Shown here: in pieces, positions 8,813-17,557 of the stretch
Layout: each line of letters opens with the position of its first letter
Position numbering within the stretch: position 1 is the first letter of the stretch
Assembly: GCA_017643495.1 (NCBI GenBank)
Contig: JAEPNK010000001.1
Span: 539,623-603,622 of the forward strand
Direction of reading: 5' to 3'
From: Rhizobiaceae bacterium
GTDB taxonomy: Bacteria; Pseudomonadota; Alphaproteobacteria; Rhizobiales; Rhizobiaceae
Length of the DNA stretch: 64,000 nt
Program-made: the position numbers and the translations under genes
The notes under the pieces: generated by a model
Told to the model about the DNA's origin: nothing
What the model saw: the letters and a program-made list of their open reading frames with translations, nothing else
The model's database searches: none

Positions 8813-9463
8813 ATGAAAGTAGCAATTATCGATTACGGGTCCGGAAACCTGCGGTCCGCACAAAAGGCTTTTGAGCGCGCGGCTCGTGAAGCCGGTATAG
8901 ATGCTGTCTGTGATGTTACAGACAAACCTGAACAGGTTCTGGCTGCGGACCGTATTGTCTTGCCCGGTGTTGGTGCCTATGCGGATTGCCGTGCCGGCCT
9001 GGATGGTGTGCCGGGTATGGTCGGCGCCTTGCAGGAGGCCGTTGTTGAAAAGGCTCGTCCGTTTTTGGGAATTTGTGTCGGCATGCAGCTGATGGCCGGT
9101 CGCGGTCTGGAAAAACAGGTAACAGACGGATTGGGATGGGTCCCGGGCGATGTGGTTGAGATGACACCGGATAATGAGGACCTGAAGATTCCCCAAATCG
9201 GCTGGAACACATTGGATATCCGGAAACCCCACCCCCTGCTGGACGGTATTGAGACAGGGCCGGAAGGTCTGCACGCCTATTTTGTGCATTCTTATCATCT
9301 CAGGTGTGAAGATGAAGCGCAGTGCATTGCCACAACGGATTATGGTGGGCCCGTTACGGCAATGGTTGGTCGCGACAATCTTGTCGGAACCCAGTTCCAC
9401 CCCGAGAAAAGTCAACGACTGGGTCTTGCCCTTATTACCAATTTTCTAAGGTGGAACGCATGA
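8813..9463 (+). CDS. hisH: imidazole glycerol phosphate synthase, glutaminase subunit HisH
   Basis: HisH releases ammonia from glutamine and passes it to HisF. The class I amidotransferase triad is visible: nucleophile Cys88 in LGICVGMQL, and His196 and Glu198 in QFHPEKSQ. The oxyanion strand region PGVGAY is near residue 51. Length (216) is normal. Its stop overlaps the hisA start (ATGA). Confidence 0.97.
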   Translation: MKVAIIDYGSGNLRSAQKAFERAAREAGIDAVCDVTDKPEQVLAADRIVLPGVGAYADCRAGLDGVPGMVGALQEAVVEKARPFLGICVGMQLMAGRGLEKQVTDGLGWVPGDVVEMTPDNEDLKIPQIGWNTLDIRKPHPLLDGIETGPEGLHAYFVHSYHLRCEDEAQCIATTDYGGPVTAMVGRDNLVGTQFHPEKSQRLGLALITNFLRWNA

Positions 9464-10191
9464 CCGGAATCCTGTTTCCTGCCATTGACCTCAAAGACGG
9501 AGAATGTGTCCGGTTGAAGCTTGGCGACATGAACCAGGCAACGGTTTACAATAGTGATCCGGCGGCACAGGCAATTGCATTTGAGCGTCAGGGCTTTCAA
9601 TGGCTTCATGTTGTGGATCTCAACGGAGCATTTGAAGGTGAAAGCGTGAATGGCGATGCTGTTGAGGCAATTTTGTCTGCCACGAGCAATCCGGTTCAGC
9701 TTGGCGGCGGAATTCGTTCCCTCGCACATGTTGCCAACTGGCTCGAGAAGGGAATTGCCCGCGTCATTCTGGGAACTGTTGCTGTGCGCAATCCGGATCT
9801 GGTCAAGGAGGCTTGCCGTGAGTTTCCCGGAAAAATTGCAGTAGGTATCGATGCCAGGGGCGGCAAGGTTGCAGTTGAAGGTTGGGCGGAAGCCTCTGAA
9901 CTTGGCGTTATAGAACTGGCGAAGCAGTTCGAGGGTGCCGGTGTTTCAGCTATTGTCTATACCGACATTGACCGGGACGGTATTCTTGCAGGCATCAACT
10001 GGAGCTCAACCATCGAGCTTGCAGATTCAGTGGCAATTCCCGTGATTGCCTCGGGAGGTCTGGCATCAATTGACGATGTCAGGAAACTTGCTTCCCCTGA
10101 ATGTGCAGTGCTTGAAGGAGCGATTACCGGCCGGGCCCTGTATGACGGTCGTCTGGATGCGGCAGAAGCACTGAAGGTATTGAACCGATGA
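9460..10191 (+). CDS. hisA: phosphoribosyl-formimino-AICAR ribotide isomerase HisA
   Basis: HisA performs the Amadori-type isomerisation of ProFAR to PRFAR. The 243-residue beta/alpha barrel starts [19 protein letters not shown], with the N-terminal catalytic Asp in AIDLKDG and the second in YTDIDRDG. The phosphate-binding segments LGGGIR and ASGGLAS are present. I set the start at the ATG overlapping the hisH stop; the longer in-frame version would read back into hisH. Its stop overlaps hisF by 4 nt. Confidence 0.97.
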   Translation: MTGILFPAIDLKDGECVRLKLGDMNQATVYNSDPAAQAIAFERQGFQWLHVVDLNGAFEGESVNGDAVEAILSATSNPVQLGGGIRSLAHVANWLEKGIARVILGTVAVRNPDLVKEACREFPGKIAVGIDARGGKVAVEGWAEASELGVIELAKQFEGAGVSAIVYTDIDRDGILAGINWSSTIELADSVAIPVIASGGLASIDDVRKLASPECAVLEGAITGRALYDGRLDAAEALKVLNR

Positions 10192-10967
10192 CGCTCAAGG
10201 TTCGAATAATCCCGTGTCTGGACGTGGCTGGGGGCCGTGTGGTCAAGGGAGTGAACTTTGTCGACCTGGTGGATGCCGGTGACCCTGTTGAGGCTGCAAT
10301 CGCCTATGATGCAGCTGGCGCTGACGAACTTACCTTTCTCGATATTACGGCTTCCTCAGAAGGTCGGGATGCGACCTTTGACATGATATCCCGAACGGCT
10401 GAACGTTGTTTCATGCCGCTTACGGTGGGTGGCGGTGTGCGTACCGTTGCGGATATTCGCAAGCTGCTGCTTGCGGGTGCCGACAAGGTATCCATCAATA
10501 CAACGGCAGTAAACAATCCGGATTTTGTTGCCGAGGCGGCAGACAAGTTCGGCAACCAGTGCATTGTGGTAGCCATTGACGCAAAGCAGGCAGTTTCAGA
10601 AGACGGACCGGACCGGTGGGAGATTTTCACCCATGGTGGCCGGAACGCTACCGGCATTGATGCGGTCGAGTTTGCCAGGCTGGTGGTGGAAAAGGGTGCG
10701 GGTGAAATTCTTCTGACGTCCATGGACCGGGACGGAACAAAGGCGGGATACAACCTGCCGCTGACCCGTGCTATCGCCGATGCGGTTTCTGTCCCGGTTA
10801 TTGCCTCGGGTGGTGTGGGAACGCTTGATCATCTGGTTGAAGGTGTAAAGGAAGGCCATGCCAGTGCTGTACTTGCAGCGTCCATTTTCCATTTCGGTAC
10901 CCACACAATTGCCGAGGCGAAAAGCCATATGCTAGAAGCCGGTATTCCGGTTAGAATTAAGATTTGA
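10188..10967 (+). CDS. hisF: imidazole glycerol phosphate synthase, cyclase subunit HisF
   Basis: HisF uses ammonia from HisH to form imidazole glycerol phosphate and AICAR. The barrel has catalytic Asp11 in [15 protein letters not shown] and Asp in [12 protein letters not shown]. The phosphate-binding loops are VGGGVRT and ASGGVGT. At 259 residues it matches the family. It is coupled to hisA by an ATGA overlap. Confidence 0.97.
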   Translation: MTLKVRIIPCLDVAGGRVVKGVNFVDLVDAGDPVEAAIAYDAAGADELTFLDITASSEGRDATFDMISRTAERCFMPLTVGGGVRTVADIRKLLLAGADKVSINTTAVNNPDFVAEAADKFGNQCIVVAIDAKQAVSEDGPDRWEIFTHGGRNATGIDAVEFARLVVEKGAGEILLTSMDRDGTKAGYNLPLTRAIADAVSVPVIASGGVGTLDHLVEGVKEGHASAVLAASIFHFGTHTIAEAKSHMLEAGIPVRIKI

Positions 10968-10992
10968 TACCGATCCGATACATGGAACTGTG

Positions 10993-11307
10993 ATGAACGC
11001 GTTTTCATTGACTGATCTGCAACAGATTATCGATTCCCGCACCCGGTCGAGTGCGGAGGTTTCCTATACAAGTACGCTCTTGACCGACGGTACTGCGAAA
11101 TGTGCGCAGAAGGTCGGGGAGGAGGCAGTGGAGACCGTGATAGCTGCGGTCGCTGGCGACAAGACCGGGTTGCGCAATGAGGCAGCCGACCTGCTTTATC
11201 ATCTGCTCGTGTTGCTGAAATCCGAAGGCGTCTTGCTGGAAGACGTGATGAGTGAGCTTTCCCGCCGGACACGTCAATCCGGGCTTCAGGAAAAGGCAGA
11301 CAGGTGA
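10993..11307 (+). CDS. hisE: phosphoribosyl-ATP pyrophosphatase HisE
   Basis: HisE hydrolyses PR-ATP to PR-AMP in step 2 of histidine synthesis. The MazG-like motif [13 protein letters not shown] with ETV and [14 protein letters not shown] carries the metal-binding acidic residues. The protein is 104 residues from the ATG at 10993, which has GGAA 5 nt upstream; an overlapping GTG at 10990 is the alternative. It lies 25 bp after hisF and its stop overlaps the coaA start (GTGA). HisI, its partner enzyme, is not in the window. Confidence 0.95.
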   Translation: MNAFSLTDLQQIIDSRTRSSAEVSYTSTLLTDGTAKCAQKVGEEAVETVIAAVAGDKTGLRNEAADLLYHLLVLLKSEGVLLEDVMSELSRRTRQSGLQEKADR

Positions 11308-12341
11308 AACCGGTGCACGATGTGATTGCTTCTGGCAAAAACCTTGGCCTGAATATCGATGTGGACCAGGCATTCTGGGATACGGTCGATCAGGATGGCA
11401 GTGGCAAGTATGTCTCCCCCTACAGGATGTTTTCGGTACCCGACTGGGAGGCGTTTCGTGCAGATACGCCGCTCACCCTGACCGAAGATGAAGTACGGCG
11501 ACTGCGCTCCATGAACGATCCGGTTTCGCTCGATGAGGTGCAGCGCATATACCTTTCGCTCTCCCGGCTGCTTTCCAGCCATGTTGAATCTGCCCAGGCC
11601 CTGTTCGAGCAACGGCGCAAGTTTCTCAATTTTATAGGCAACAAGACACCATTCATCATCGGCATTGCCGGATCGGTTGCGGTTGGAAAATCGACAACGG
11701 CCAGGATTCTGAAAGAGGTACTGGCGCGCTGGCCATCCAGTCCGAAGGTTGCGCTGGTTACAACAGACGGTTTCCTGAAGCCGAATGCCATGCTTCAGCA
11801 GGAAGGGTTGATGGAACGCAAGGGATTTCCCGAAAGCTATGATGTGGCGGCCGTTCTGCGCTTTCTTTCAAACATCAAGGCCGGGGTCAAACACGTGGCA
11901 GCCCCTGTCTACTCCCACTTCAAGTATGATGTGATACCGGACGAATACATTTATATTGACCGCCCCGATATCCTGATATTCGAGGGGATCAATGTGCTTC
12001 AGTCACGTGAAGCTCCGCTTGAGGGAACCAGCATTCCCCTGGTTTCGGACTTTTTCGACTTTTCCATCTATGTCGATGCCGAGGAGCGATTTGTCGAGGA
12101 ATGGTACATTTCACGCTTCATGCGGCTGCGCGAAACGGCTTTCAGTGATCCGGCTTCTTTCTTTCACCGTTATTATCTGGCGAGTGAAGAGGATGCCCTC
12201 AAGGCCGCGCAAGGACTGTGGGCCCGCATCAACCTTGTCAACCTTCGGGAAAACATTCGTCCGACCCGCCCCCGTGCTGACCTGATCCTGAAAAAGGGTG
12301 CCAGCCACCTGGTCGAAAAGGTTGCACTCAGGAAATTGTAA
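11304..12341 (+). CDS. coaA: type I pantothenate kinase
   Basis: CoaA phosphorylates pantothenate, the first and regulated step of coenzyme A synthesis. Walker A is [11 protein letters not shown] (120-130); [14 protein letters not shown] and the [16 protein letters not shown] segments are typical of the bacterial type I enzyme. The GTG start overlaps the hisE stop and gives 345 residues. The first 35 or so residues precede the usual YxPY-like opening (VSPYRMF), so a slightly later start is possible. Placement after hisE is common in Rhizobiales. Confidence 0.94.
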   Translation: MKPVHDVIASGKNLGLNIDVDQAFWDTVDQDGSGKYVSPYRMFSVPDWEAFRADTPLTLTEDEVRRLRSMNDPVSLDEVQRIYLSLSRLLSSHVESAQALFEQRRKFLNFIGNKTPFIIGIAGSVAVGKSTTARILKEVLARWPSSPKVALVTTDGFLKPNAMLQQEGLMERKGFPESYDVAAVLRFLSNIKAGVKHVAAPVYSHFKYDVIPDEYIYIDRPDILIFEGINVLQSREAPLEGTSIPLVSDFFDFSIYVDAEERFVEEWYISRFMRLRETAFSDPASFFHRYYLASEEDALKAAQGLWARINLVNLRENIRPTRPRADLILKKGASHLVEKVALRKL

Positions 12342-12444
12342 ATCCGTGAGTGGCTGTAGACCACAAGGGTTTATTAAACATTGATGACTACGGTAAATCA
12401 GAAATTGTTCCTCTGATAACCTACATGGCCAATGCCGAGTCTGA

Positions 12445-13500
12445 ATGAAAAAACTTATTATTCAAATCCCCTGCTACAATGAGGAAGAAAGCCTGCCGGT
12501 AACGCTGGCCGACCTGCCGCGTGAGGTGGAGGGTTTTGACAAGGTCGAATGGCTTATAATTGACGATGGCAGCACAGACGAGACCATCAAGGTAGCAAAG
12601 AAGCATGGCGTCGATCACATTGTACGGCATACGCAAAATCGTGGATTGGCCTATGCATTCATGTCCGGGATCAATGCCGGTCTGGAGCAGGGTGCAGACG
12701 TAATTGTTAACACTGACGCTGACAATCAATATTGTGCGTTTGATATTCCCTTACTGACAAAACCCATAACTGACGGCAATGTAGAGATTGTAATTGGCGC
12801 GCGTCCAATCGCAGAGACGATCCATTTTTCACCTGTAAAAAAGTTTCTTCAGAAGTTCGGAAGTTTAGTCGTTCGTGCGACCAGCCGCACGGAAGTTGCT
12901 GACGCGCCAAGTGGGTTCCGGGCCTTTTCTCGAGAAGCTGCCCAGCGTTTGATGGTGTTCAATGAGTACACTTATACGCTTGAGACCATCATTCAGGCTG
13001 GCCAGAAGAACATGGCGATTATTTCCGTACCGATCCGCACGAATGAGGATCTGAGAGAATCCAGACTGGTCAAAAGCATCGCATCTTATGTCAAGCGCTC
13101 GATGGTGACCATTCTTCGGATATTTTTCATATACCGTCCGGCAAAGGTTTTGGGATGGTTTGCAGCAGCAAGCCTGTTGGTCGGAACTTTGATCGGAATG
13201 CGATTCACCTATCATTATCTGACCGGTTCCGGTGATGGCATGGTACAATCCCTGATTTTGGCAGGTGTGTTATTGACCGTAGGGTTTCAGTCAGGCCTCG
13301 CTGCTCTCCTTGCAGATCTCATATCTGCAAACCGCAGATTGTCAGAAGAAATTCGCTTCCGGCAACTGGTCTTCAGTGACTTGCTTTCAGTACATGGTGA
13401 CAAAAGCAGCAAGTTGGAGGTGCCGGAAGTAATAAAGACGCGGCATGAACTTCAACAAAGGATCAAGGAAGATGCTAATAGCAGGCGGAAAGCTGGATAA
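12445..13500 (+). CDS. GT2 glycosyltransferase, polyprenyl-phosphate sugar synthase type
   Basis: This 351-residue GT-A protein has IPCYNEEESLP (8-18), the nucleotide-binding DDGSTD (40-45) and a DxD motif in NTDADNQY (DAD at 91-93). Two membrane helices lie near the C-terminus (about 228-252 and 262-290), followed by a basic cytosolic tail. The layout resembles DPM1/GtrB enzymes that load a sugar onto undecaprenyl phosphate, so a lipid-linked sugar product is inferred. It heads a four-gene cassette and its 3' end overlaps the methyltransferase. Substrate unknown. Confidence 0.82.
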   Translation: MKKLIIQIPCYNEEESLPVTLADLPREVEGFDKVEWLIIDDGSTDETIKVAKKHGVDHIVRHTQNRGLAYAFMSGINAGLEQGADVIVNTDADNQYCAFDIPLLTKPITDGNVEIVIGARPIAETIHFSPVKKFLQKFGSLVVRATSRTEVADAPSGFRAFSREAAQRLMVFNEYTYTLETIIQAGQKNMAIISVPIRTNEDLRESRLVKSIASYVKRSMVTILRIFFIYRPAKVLGWFAAASLLVGTLIGMRFTYHYLTGSGDGMVQSLILAGVLLTVGFQSGLAALLADLISANRRLSEEIRFRQLVFSDLLSVHGDKSSKLEVPEVIKTRHELQQRIKEDANSRRKAG

Positions 13501-14104
13501 TGGCATTGCCATTGGCAATACTTACAACAAGTACGGTTCACAAAATCCAATTGTGAAACATTTGATGAATGGTTTTGATGCCAGCTTGTCCAGACTGGTT
13601 AATGCCGCATCACCCAAATCCATCCATGAAGTCGGATGTGGTGAAGGATACTGGGCCTTGCAATGGCTTTCAGCAGGCATCAACGTGCGCGGTTCCGATT
13701 TCTCCGCCGATGTCATCGAACTTGCCAAGGCCAATGCAAGTTCTGCCGCAGTTGATCCTGGCCGATTTCACGTCAAAAGCATATATGATCTCGATCCCGC
13801 AATCGACAGTGCCGACTTGATTGTCTGTTGTGAGGTGCTGGAGCACTTGGAAGAGCCCGAGCTTGCCCTGCAAACGCTTTCAAGACTGGGCGGCAAAGAT
13901 TTGATAATCTCTGTGCCGCGCGAGCCCTTGTGGCGGATGCTCAATATGCTGCGAGGCAAATACATCACACAATTGGGCAATACGCCCGGTCACCTTCAAC
14001 ATTGGTCAAAAAGCGGCATATCCAGCCTTGTCGGAAACTACTTTGAGATTCAGCAGGTCTTGTCGCCAATCCCGTGGACCATGCTGCATTGCAAATGGAA
14101 GTAG
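13472..14104 (+). CDS. class I SAM-dependent methyltransferase
   Basis: This 210-residue protein has SAM-binding motif I HEVGCGEGYWA (52-62), the acidic loop GSDFSADVIE and motif IV/V segment DLIVCCEVLEHLEEPE, as in Methyltransf_11/23 enzymes. The start at 13472 is preferred because AAAGGA lies 9 nt upstream; an ATG at 13445 is in frame but lacks a good site. It overlaps the GT2 gene by 29 bp and the next gene by 10 bp. A small-molecule, sugar or lipid substrate is likely from context; none can be named. Confidence 0.82.
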   Translation: MLIAGGKLDNGIAIGNTYNKYGSQNPIVKHLMNGFDASLSRLVNAASPKSIHEVGCGEGYWALQWLSAGINVRGSDFSADVIELAKANASSAAVDPGRFHVKSIYDLDPAIDSADLIVCCEVLEHLEEPELALQTLSRLGGKDLIISVPREPLWRMLNMLRGKYITQLGNTPGHLQHWSKSGISSLVGNYFEIQQVLSPIPWTMLHCKWK

Positions 14105-15024
14105 TCGACCAGATAAAAGCACCTTCATGGTTTTGGATTTGCAGTAAGATCGCCGGTGGCGCTCTGTTCGCAGCTGCATGTCTCTTTGTTGTTAGGCAGT
14201 TCTTTGTCTATTGGGGTGACCTGAACGATCATGCGATTCCCGCAGAAACATGGATTGTGTGTTTTTTCGTATCCATAATCTATGCCAACTTGAACCTGCT
14301 GCTTGCATTTGGATGGTTGAAAATTCTTGATGGACTTGGTGCTACAGTGAAAAGCACATCCGGCATCAGAATTTATGCAATTTCTCAATTGGCAAAATAC
14401 GTACCCGGAAATATTTTCCAATTTGCTGGCCGCCATGTTCTAGCAAAAGGAAGCGGGGTCTCGCACACAACGCTCGCAAAATCGACATTAATAGAGTTGG
14501 CCACACTTGTCGCTGGCGGTGTTATGTGCCTGCCTCTGATACTTCCTTATCTGGTGCCGTCTCTTCCCTGGTGGATGAAACTGGCGGTTTTCATTCTCCC
14601 GATTCTGCTATTGCTGTATCTTGCAACAAGGCATTTTGGTCAAAATTTTTTGAATGCAATTACTTGCTACCTGTTGTTTCTTTTAGGCACGGGAGTATGT
14701 TTCGCTTTTATTTTCATAATTATTGCTGACGTAGTAGCAGACCCTTCCTCAGTTGCATTTTTCACTGGCGCATTTGTTGTTGCCTGGCTGGTTGGACTTG
14801 TTACGCCAGGTGCTCCTGCAGGGTTGGGTGTGCGAGAAGCGATATTGACACTATTGCTTGCCAGTTTTGCTCCAACACCCCAAATTCTGTTGGCAGTTCT
14901 CATGTCTCGGATGACTACACTGGGCGGTGATGTTCTCTTTTTTATTTCAGGGTTTTTTGTGAACCGGAAAAAGCCAAGACATTCATTAGAAACAGCAAAT
15001 AATACCAAGGCATGCAATGAGTGA
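14095..15024 (+). CDS. UPF0104/lysylphosphatidylglycerol-synthase-TM-like membrane protein
   Basis: This 309-residue integral membrane protein has about seven to eight helices. It carries the RIYAISQLAKYVPGNIFQFAGR segment of the AglD/LPG-synthase transmembrane family (near residues 95-116, shortened here to its key YVPGN core) and the late GxPAGLGVREA stretch (GAPAGLGVREAIL). Members of this family are proposed lipid-linked sugar transporters or flippases. It overlaps both neighbours, so expression is coupled to the GT2 and methyltransferase genes. An alternative start at 14074 would deepen the overlap. Confidence 0.78.
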   Translation: MEVVDQIKAPSWFWICSKIAGGALFAAACLFVVRQFFVYWGDLNDHAIPAETWIVCFFVSIIYANLNLLLAFGWLKILDGLGATVKSTSGIRIYAISQLAKYVPGNIFQFAGRHVLAKGSGVSHTTLAKSTLIELATLVAGGVMCLPLILPYLVPSLPWWMKLAVFILPILLLLYLATRHFGQNFLNAITCYLLFLLGTGVCFAFIFIIIADVVADPSSVAFFTGAFVVAWLVGLVTPGAPAGLGVREAILTLLLASFAPTPQILLAVLMSRMTTLGGDVLFFISGFFVNRKKPRHSLETANNTKACNE

Positions 15025-16567
15025 TCTTGTTCGGGAAAGGTCTCGCTTTACCGATTCCAGCTCGGAGACTGGTTGGGGACTTGCGCCTGCTGACCGGGTT
15101 TCATTGGCAACAGGTCTTGCTGGCTTGATCATATATGCAGTTTTTGCATTTCAGATCATGCCAGGTCCGGAATACCCCCCGTACGGCGCAGATATTTATG
15201 ATCATTACTATCTTGCAATTCTTGAAGGGCGGCTTGATGTCAAAGCCATCATATTAGAATACGAAGGCCATTATCTGCCTGATGGAACAGGTTTTCTCTA
15301 TCACGGGATGGCACCATTGCTTACCCGGTTCCTTTTTGGGTGGCTTATTGAGCCAACAGGCATTTTATATGCATCGTTTTCTGTGTTTCTTTGGTCGATA
15401 ATCGGCACGATATTTTATCATCTTGCTTTTCATCAAGTCGCTAAAACGAAAATAGAAGGCTTTTCAAAAAGCAAAGCCGGGTCACTGATACTTTCCCTTC
15501 TGGTCTGGTTCGCGAGTCCGGGAATATTGTTGTCATCCAATATTGCATTTTACCATGAAGCAATCAGCGTTGCGTATGCTGCTGCTGCCGTCTTTGTTTT
15601 TGTCTTCATTAGGTATCACTATTTCAATATGCCGGTGGCGCGCGCCATTATAATTATGGCGCTTATGGCTGCTGTTACCGTGCATGCGCGCCCCAATCTT
15701 GCAGTAGGTCTGTATATTGGGTGTTGTCTTCTTGCCGCCGTTGGATTGTATCGCGCATGGCGGGCACAACTTCTGCCGGTCATGGTTGCAATGGGGATTC
15801 TCGGAATATCGGGATTCACTTATATCGGGATCAACGCACTGAAATTCGGCAATGCATCTATAACGCACGGTAGCTTTGAAAAAAGTGAGTTGCAATATGG
15901 TACGACTTTCTGGCGGGGTGAGTCGGTTGGAAACAGTGAACGAGCAAAAGCATTCGTCGCGCATGGGAAGTTCAACGCAAAGCGTATTTTGCCAAACTTG
16001 ACGGTCTATGCATTTGATCCGCCCTGGTACCTTGTGGGGGCTGAAATTTCGAACCGTTTGGGCGATGCTTACAATGCTCTGATCAAGCCTTACCTTGGTT
16101 ACATTCGGATCGAAGGTCCGCGAACAGGCATTGTTTTTCTTTGGCTTGCCTGGTTTGCAATTATACTTGCAGGGGCTGGCCATTCACCAGCAATCATTGG
16201 TGTTGGTGATCGATGGATTTTGCTGGTTGCAACAGGCACTGCAGCTATTTTGACGCTAAGCTATGGTACAATTACCTTGCGCTATCGTGCTGATTTGTGG
16301 CCATTTGTGGCAAGCTTTGCGATCTTTTGTTTCCCCACATCCATTTTAAAGCTGAACCAATTGAGAGAAAGCCTGATCCGCATTTTGATCATCATAGTGG
16401 TTGGCATCAGCATGCAGGCAAGCCTTAAAACTGCACATATGTATAGCTACTTTTTTCGCGAGATGCCTGGTACCTTTTTCGAAACCTGGACCGAAGACAA
16501 TTGTCGCTCAATGGCTTTAAGCAAGTTGATCAAGGCATCCCGTGCGGATTTCATCTGCTCGCGGTAA
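15017..16567 (+). CDS. large multi-pass membrane protein, possible GT-C glycosyltransferase
   Basis: This 516-residue protein has roughly ten to twelve hydrophobic segments. After the first helix a periplasmic loop contains GADIYDHYYLAILEG (near 57-71) and a later GTGFLYHGMAPLLTRF. Acidic and aromatic residues in this loop are typical of GT-C enzymes that use polyprenyl-phosphate sugars. I do not recognise a named family, so GT-C is an inference from topology and context. It overlaps the preceding gene by 8 bp and ends 9 bp from convergent alkB. Codon use is visibly more A/T-ending than in flanking core genes. Confidence 0.65.
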   Translation: MSDLVRERSRFTDSSSETGWGLAPADRVSLATGLAGLIIYAVFAFQIMPGPEYPPYGADIYDHYYLAILEGRLDVKAIILEYEGHYLPDGTGFLYHGMAPLLTRFLFGWLIEPTGILYASFSVFLWSIIGTIFYHLAFHQVAKTKIEGFSKSKAGSLILSLLVWFASPGILLSSNIAFYHEAISVAYAAAAVFVFVFIRYHYFNMPVARAIIIMALMAAVTVHARPNLAVGLYIGCCLLAAVGLYRAWRAQLLPVMVAMGILGISGFTYIGINALKFGNASITHGSFEKSELQYGTTFWRGESVGNSERAKAFVAHGKFNAKRILPNLTVYAFDPPWYLVGAEISNRLGDAYNALIKPYLGYIRIEGPRTGIVFLWLAWFAIILAGAGHSPAIIGVGDRWILLVATGTAAILTLSYGTITLRYRADLWPFVASFAIFCFPTSILKLNQLRESLIRILIIIVVGISMQASLKTAHMYSYFFREMPGTFFETWTEDNCRSMALSKLIKASRADFICSR

Positions 16568-16576
16568 ATACTGGTT

Positions 16577-17224
16577 TTAACGACTTACCCGTCGCAGGGT
16601 CAGGTTAATTCGCCCGGGCCTCTTCAACAAGGTTGATGTTGCGGGATATATCCGGTCAACCCCGTGGAAAGCCAGTCTTGCTGCACCTTCAAGAAGGATT
16701 ACGTCGCCACTGGCAAGTTTGAGGGATTTTGTCGGGTCCTTGCGATTTTCGCCACCGATCCGAAACAGGCATGTATCCCCAAGAGAAACGGAAAGGACCG
16801 GGGCTTCAAACATTTCTTCATCCCGATCCTGATGCAGGCCCATTTTCGCCGCAGGCTCATAATAATTGACAAGGCATGCCTGTGGAGGTTTTGGAAAATC
16901 CGAATGTGTTTTCCAAAGATCCAGCAGCAAGTCAGGAATGGGAGGCCAGTCCTTGCCTGTTTCGGGATGGCTTTTCTGGTAGCGATAGCCTTCCGTTTTG
17001 TCTGTAACCCATCCAAGCGGCCCGCAATTGGTCATGCGCACAGACATTTCTTTGCCTGTCCGGGGCATGCGCGGAACAAACAGCGGGGCAGCTGTCGTTA
17101 CAGAGCGGATCTGGTCGAGAAGCATTTCCTGGGTTCCTCGGCTTAAAAGGCCCGGCAGATAACGAACACCATCAATTTGCAGTTTCATGGGTTTGGCTAT
17201 CGGAGTTCCTGTTGAAATGCTCAA
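16577..17224 (-). CDS. alkB: AlkB-type alpha-ketoglutarate/Fe(II) dioxygenase
   Basis: The enzyme removes alkyl lesions from nucleic acids by oxidative demethylation. The 215-residue protein has the iron-binding HxD (His131, Asp133 in GLHQDRDE) and distal His187 (AFHGVDR). The 2-oxoglutarate-binding Arg205 lies in RPGRINLTLRR, and the substrate-loop asparagine region YYEPAAKMG is present. All required residues are present and length is normal. It is divergent from dnaK. A role in DNA repair is the family norm; RNA targets are also possible. Confidence 0.93.
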   Translation of the reverse strand: MSISTGTPIAKPMKLQIDGVRYLPGLLSRGTQEMLLDQIRSVTTAAPLFVPRMPRTGKEMSVRMTNCGPLGWVTDKTEGYRYQKSHPETGKDWPPIPDLLLDLWKTHSDFPKPPQACLVNYYEPAAKMGLHQDRDEEMFEAPVLSVSLGDTCLFRIGGENRKDPTKSLKLASGDVILLEGAARLAFHGVDRIYPATSTLLKRPGRINLTLRRVSR

Positions 17225-17557
17225 TCATATTACTGTTTCTCGACGATAAACCGGGTCAAACCGTTTGGCCAGACGAAACACAAAGGGGTCGGGCAGGAGT
17301 GGAATGCATCGTTGGCGTTCTGGTCCGCCAGCGGCTTCATGAACGTTTTCGGGGTTTTATCTGTCTTTTTCGTCCGCCAAGTCCCTTGTAGTATGAATGG
17401 CTTCTTCTTATATAGCCGATAACCGCGGTATCAGGTCCGGGAGACTTGGGTCGCATGGGTAGAAAACTTCCAGTTTAACCGGGTTCTGGATGGTAAATCA
17501 TGATTTGCCGTTGGATGCCGTCAGGGTCCGTTCAGTTCGCTGGTCAAGGAGCATAAA
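17225..17557. other. alkB-dnaK intergenic region
   Basis: This 333-bp non-coding stretch holds the dnaK heat-shock promoter described separately and, presumably, the alkB promoter on the other strand. I see no small coding region with a ribosome site, no CIRCE-type inverted repeat and no clear hairpin in the 140-nt dnaK leader. Confidence 0.6.
17385..17414 (+). promoter_or_regulatory. RpoH (sigma-32) promoter of dnaK
   Basis: CTTG (17385-17388), an 18-nt spacer and CTTATATA (17407-17414) match the alphaproteobacterial RpoH consensus CTTG-N17/18-CYTATNT. It lies about 145 nt before the dnaK ATG, giving a long leader. Confidence 0.72.

Noticed and set aside
8495-9415. 306-residue open frame on the minus strand opposite DUF2628 and hisH
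   Set aside because: Composition is low-quality (Cys/His/Arg-rich) with no motif; the sense genes are certain.
10190-10215. tRNA-like T-loop string (GGTTCGAAT) at the hisF start
   Set aside because: No cloverleaf can be built around it and it codes for conserved HisF residues. I found no tRNA in the window.
17225-17557. CIRCE element before dnaK
   Set aside because: No 9-bp inverted repeat with a 9-bp spacer is present; an RpoH-type promoter is.
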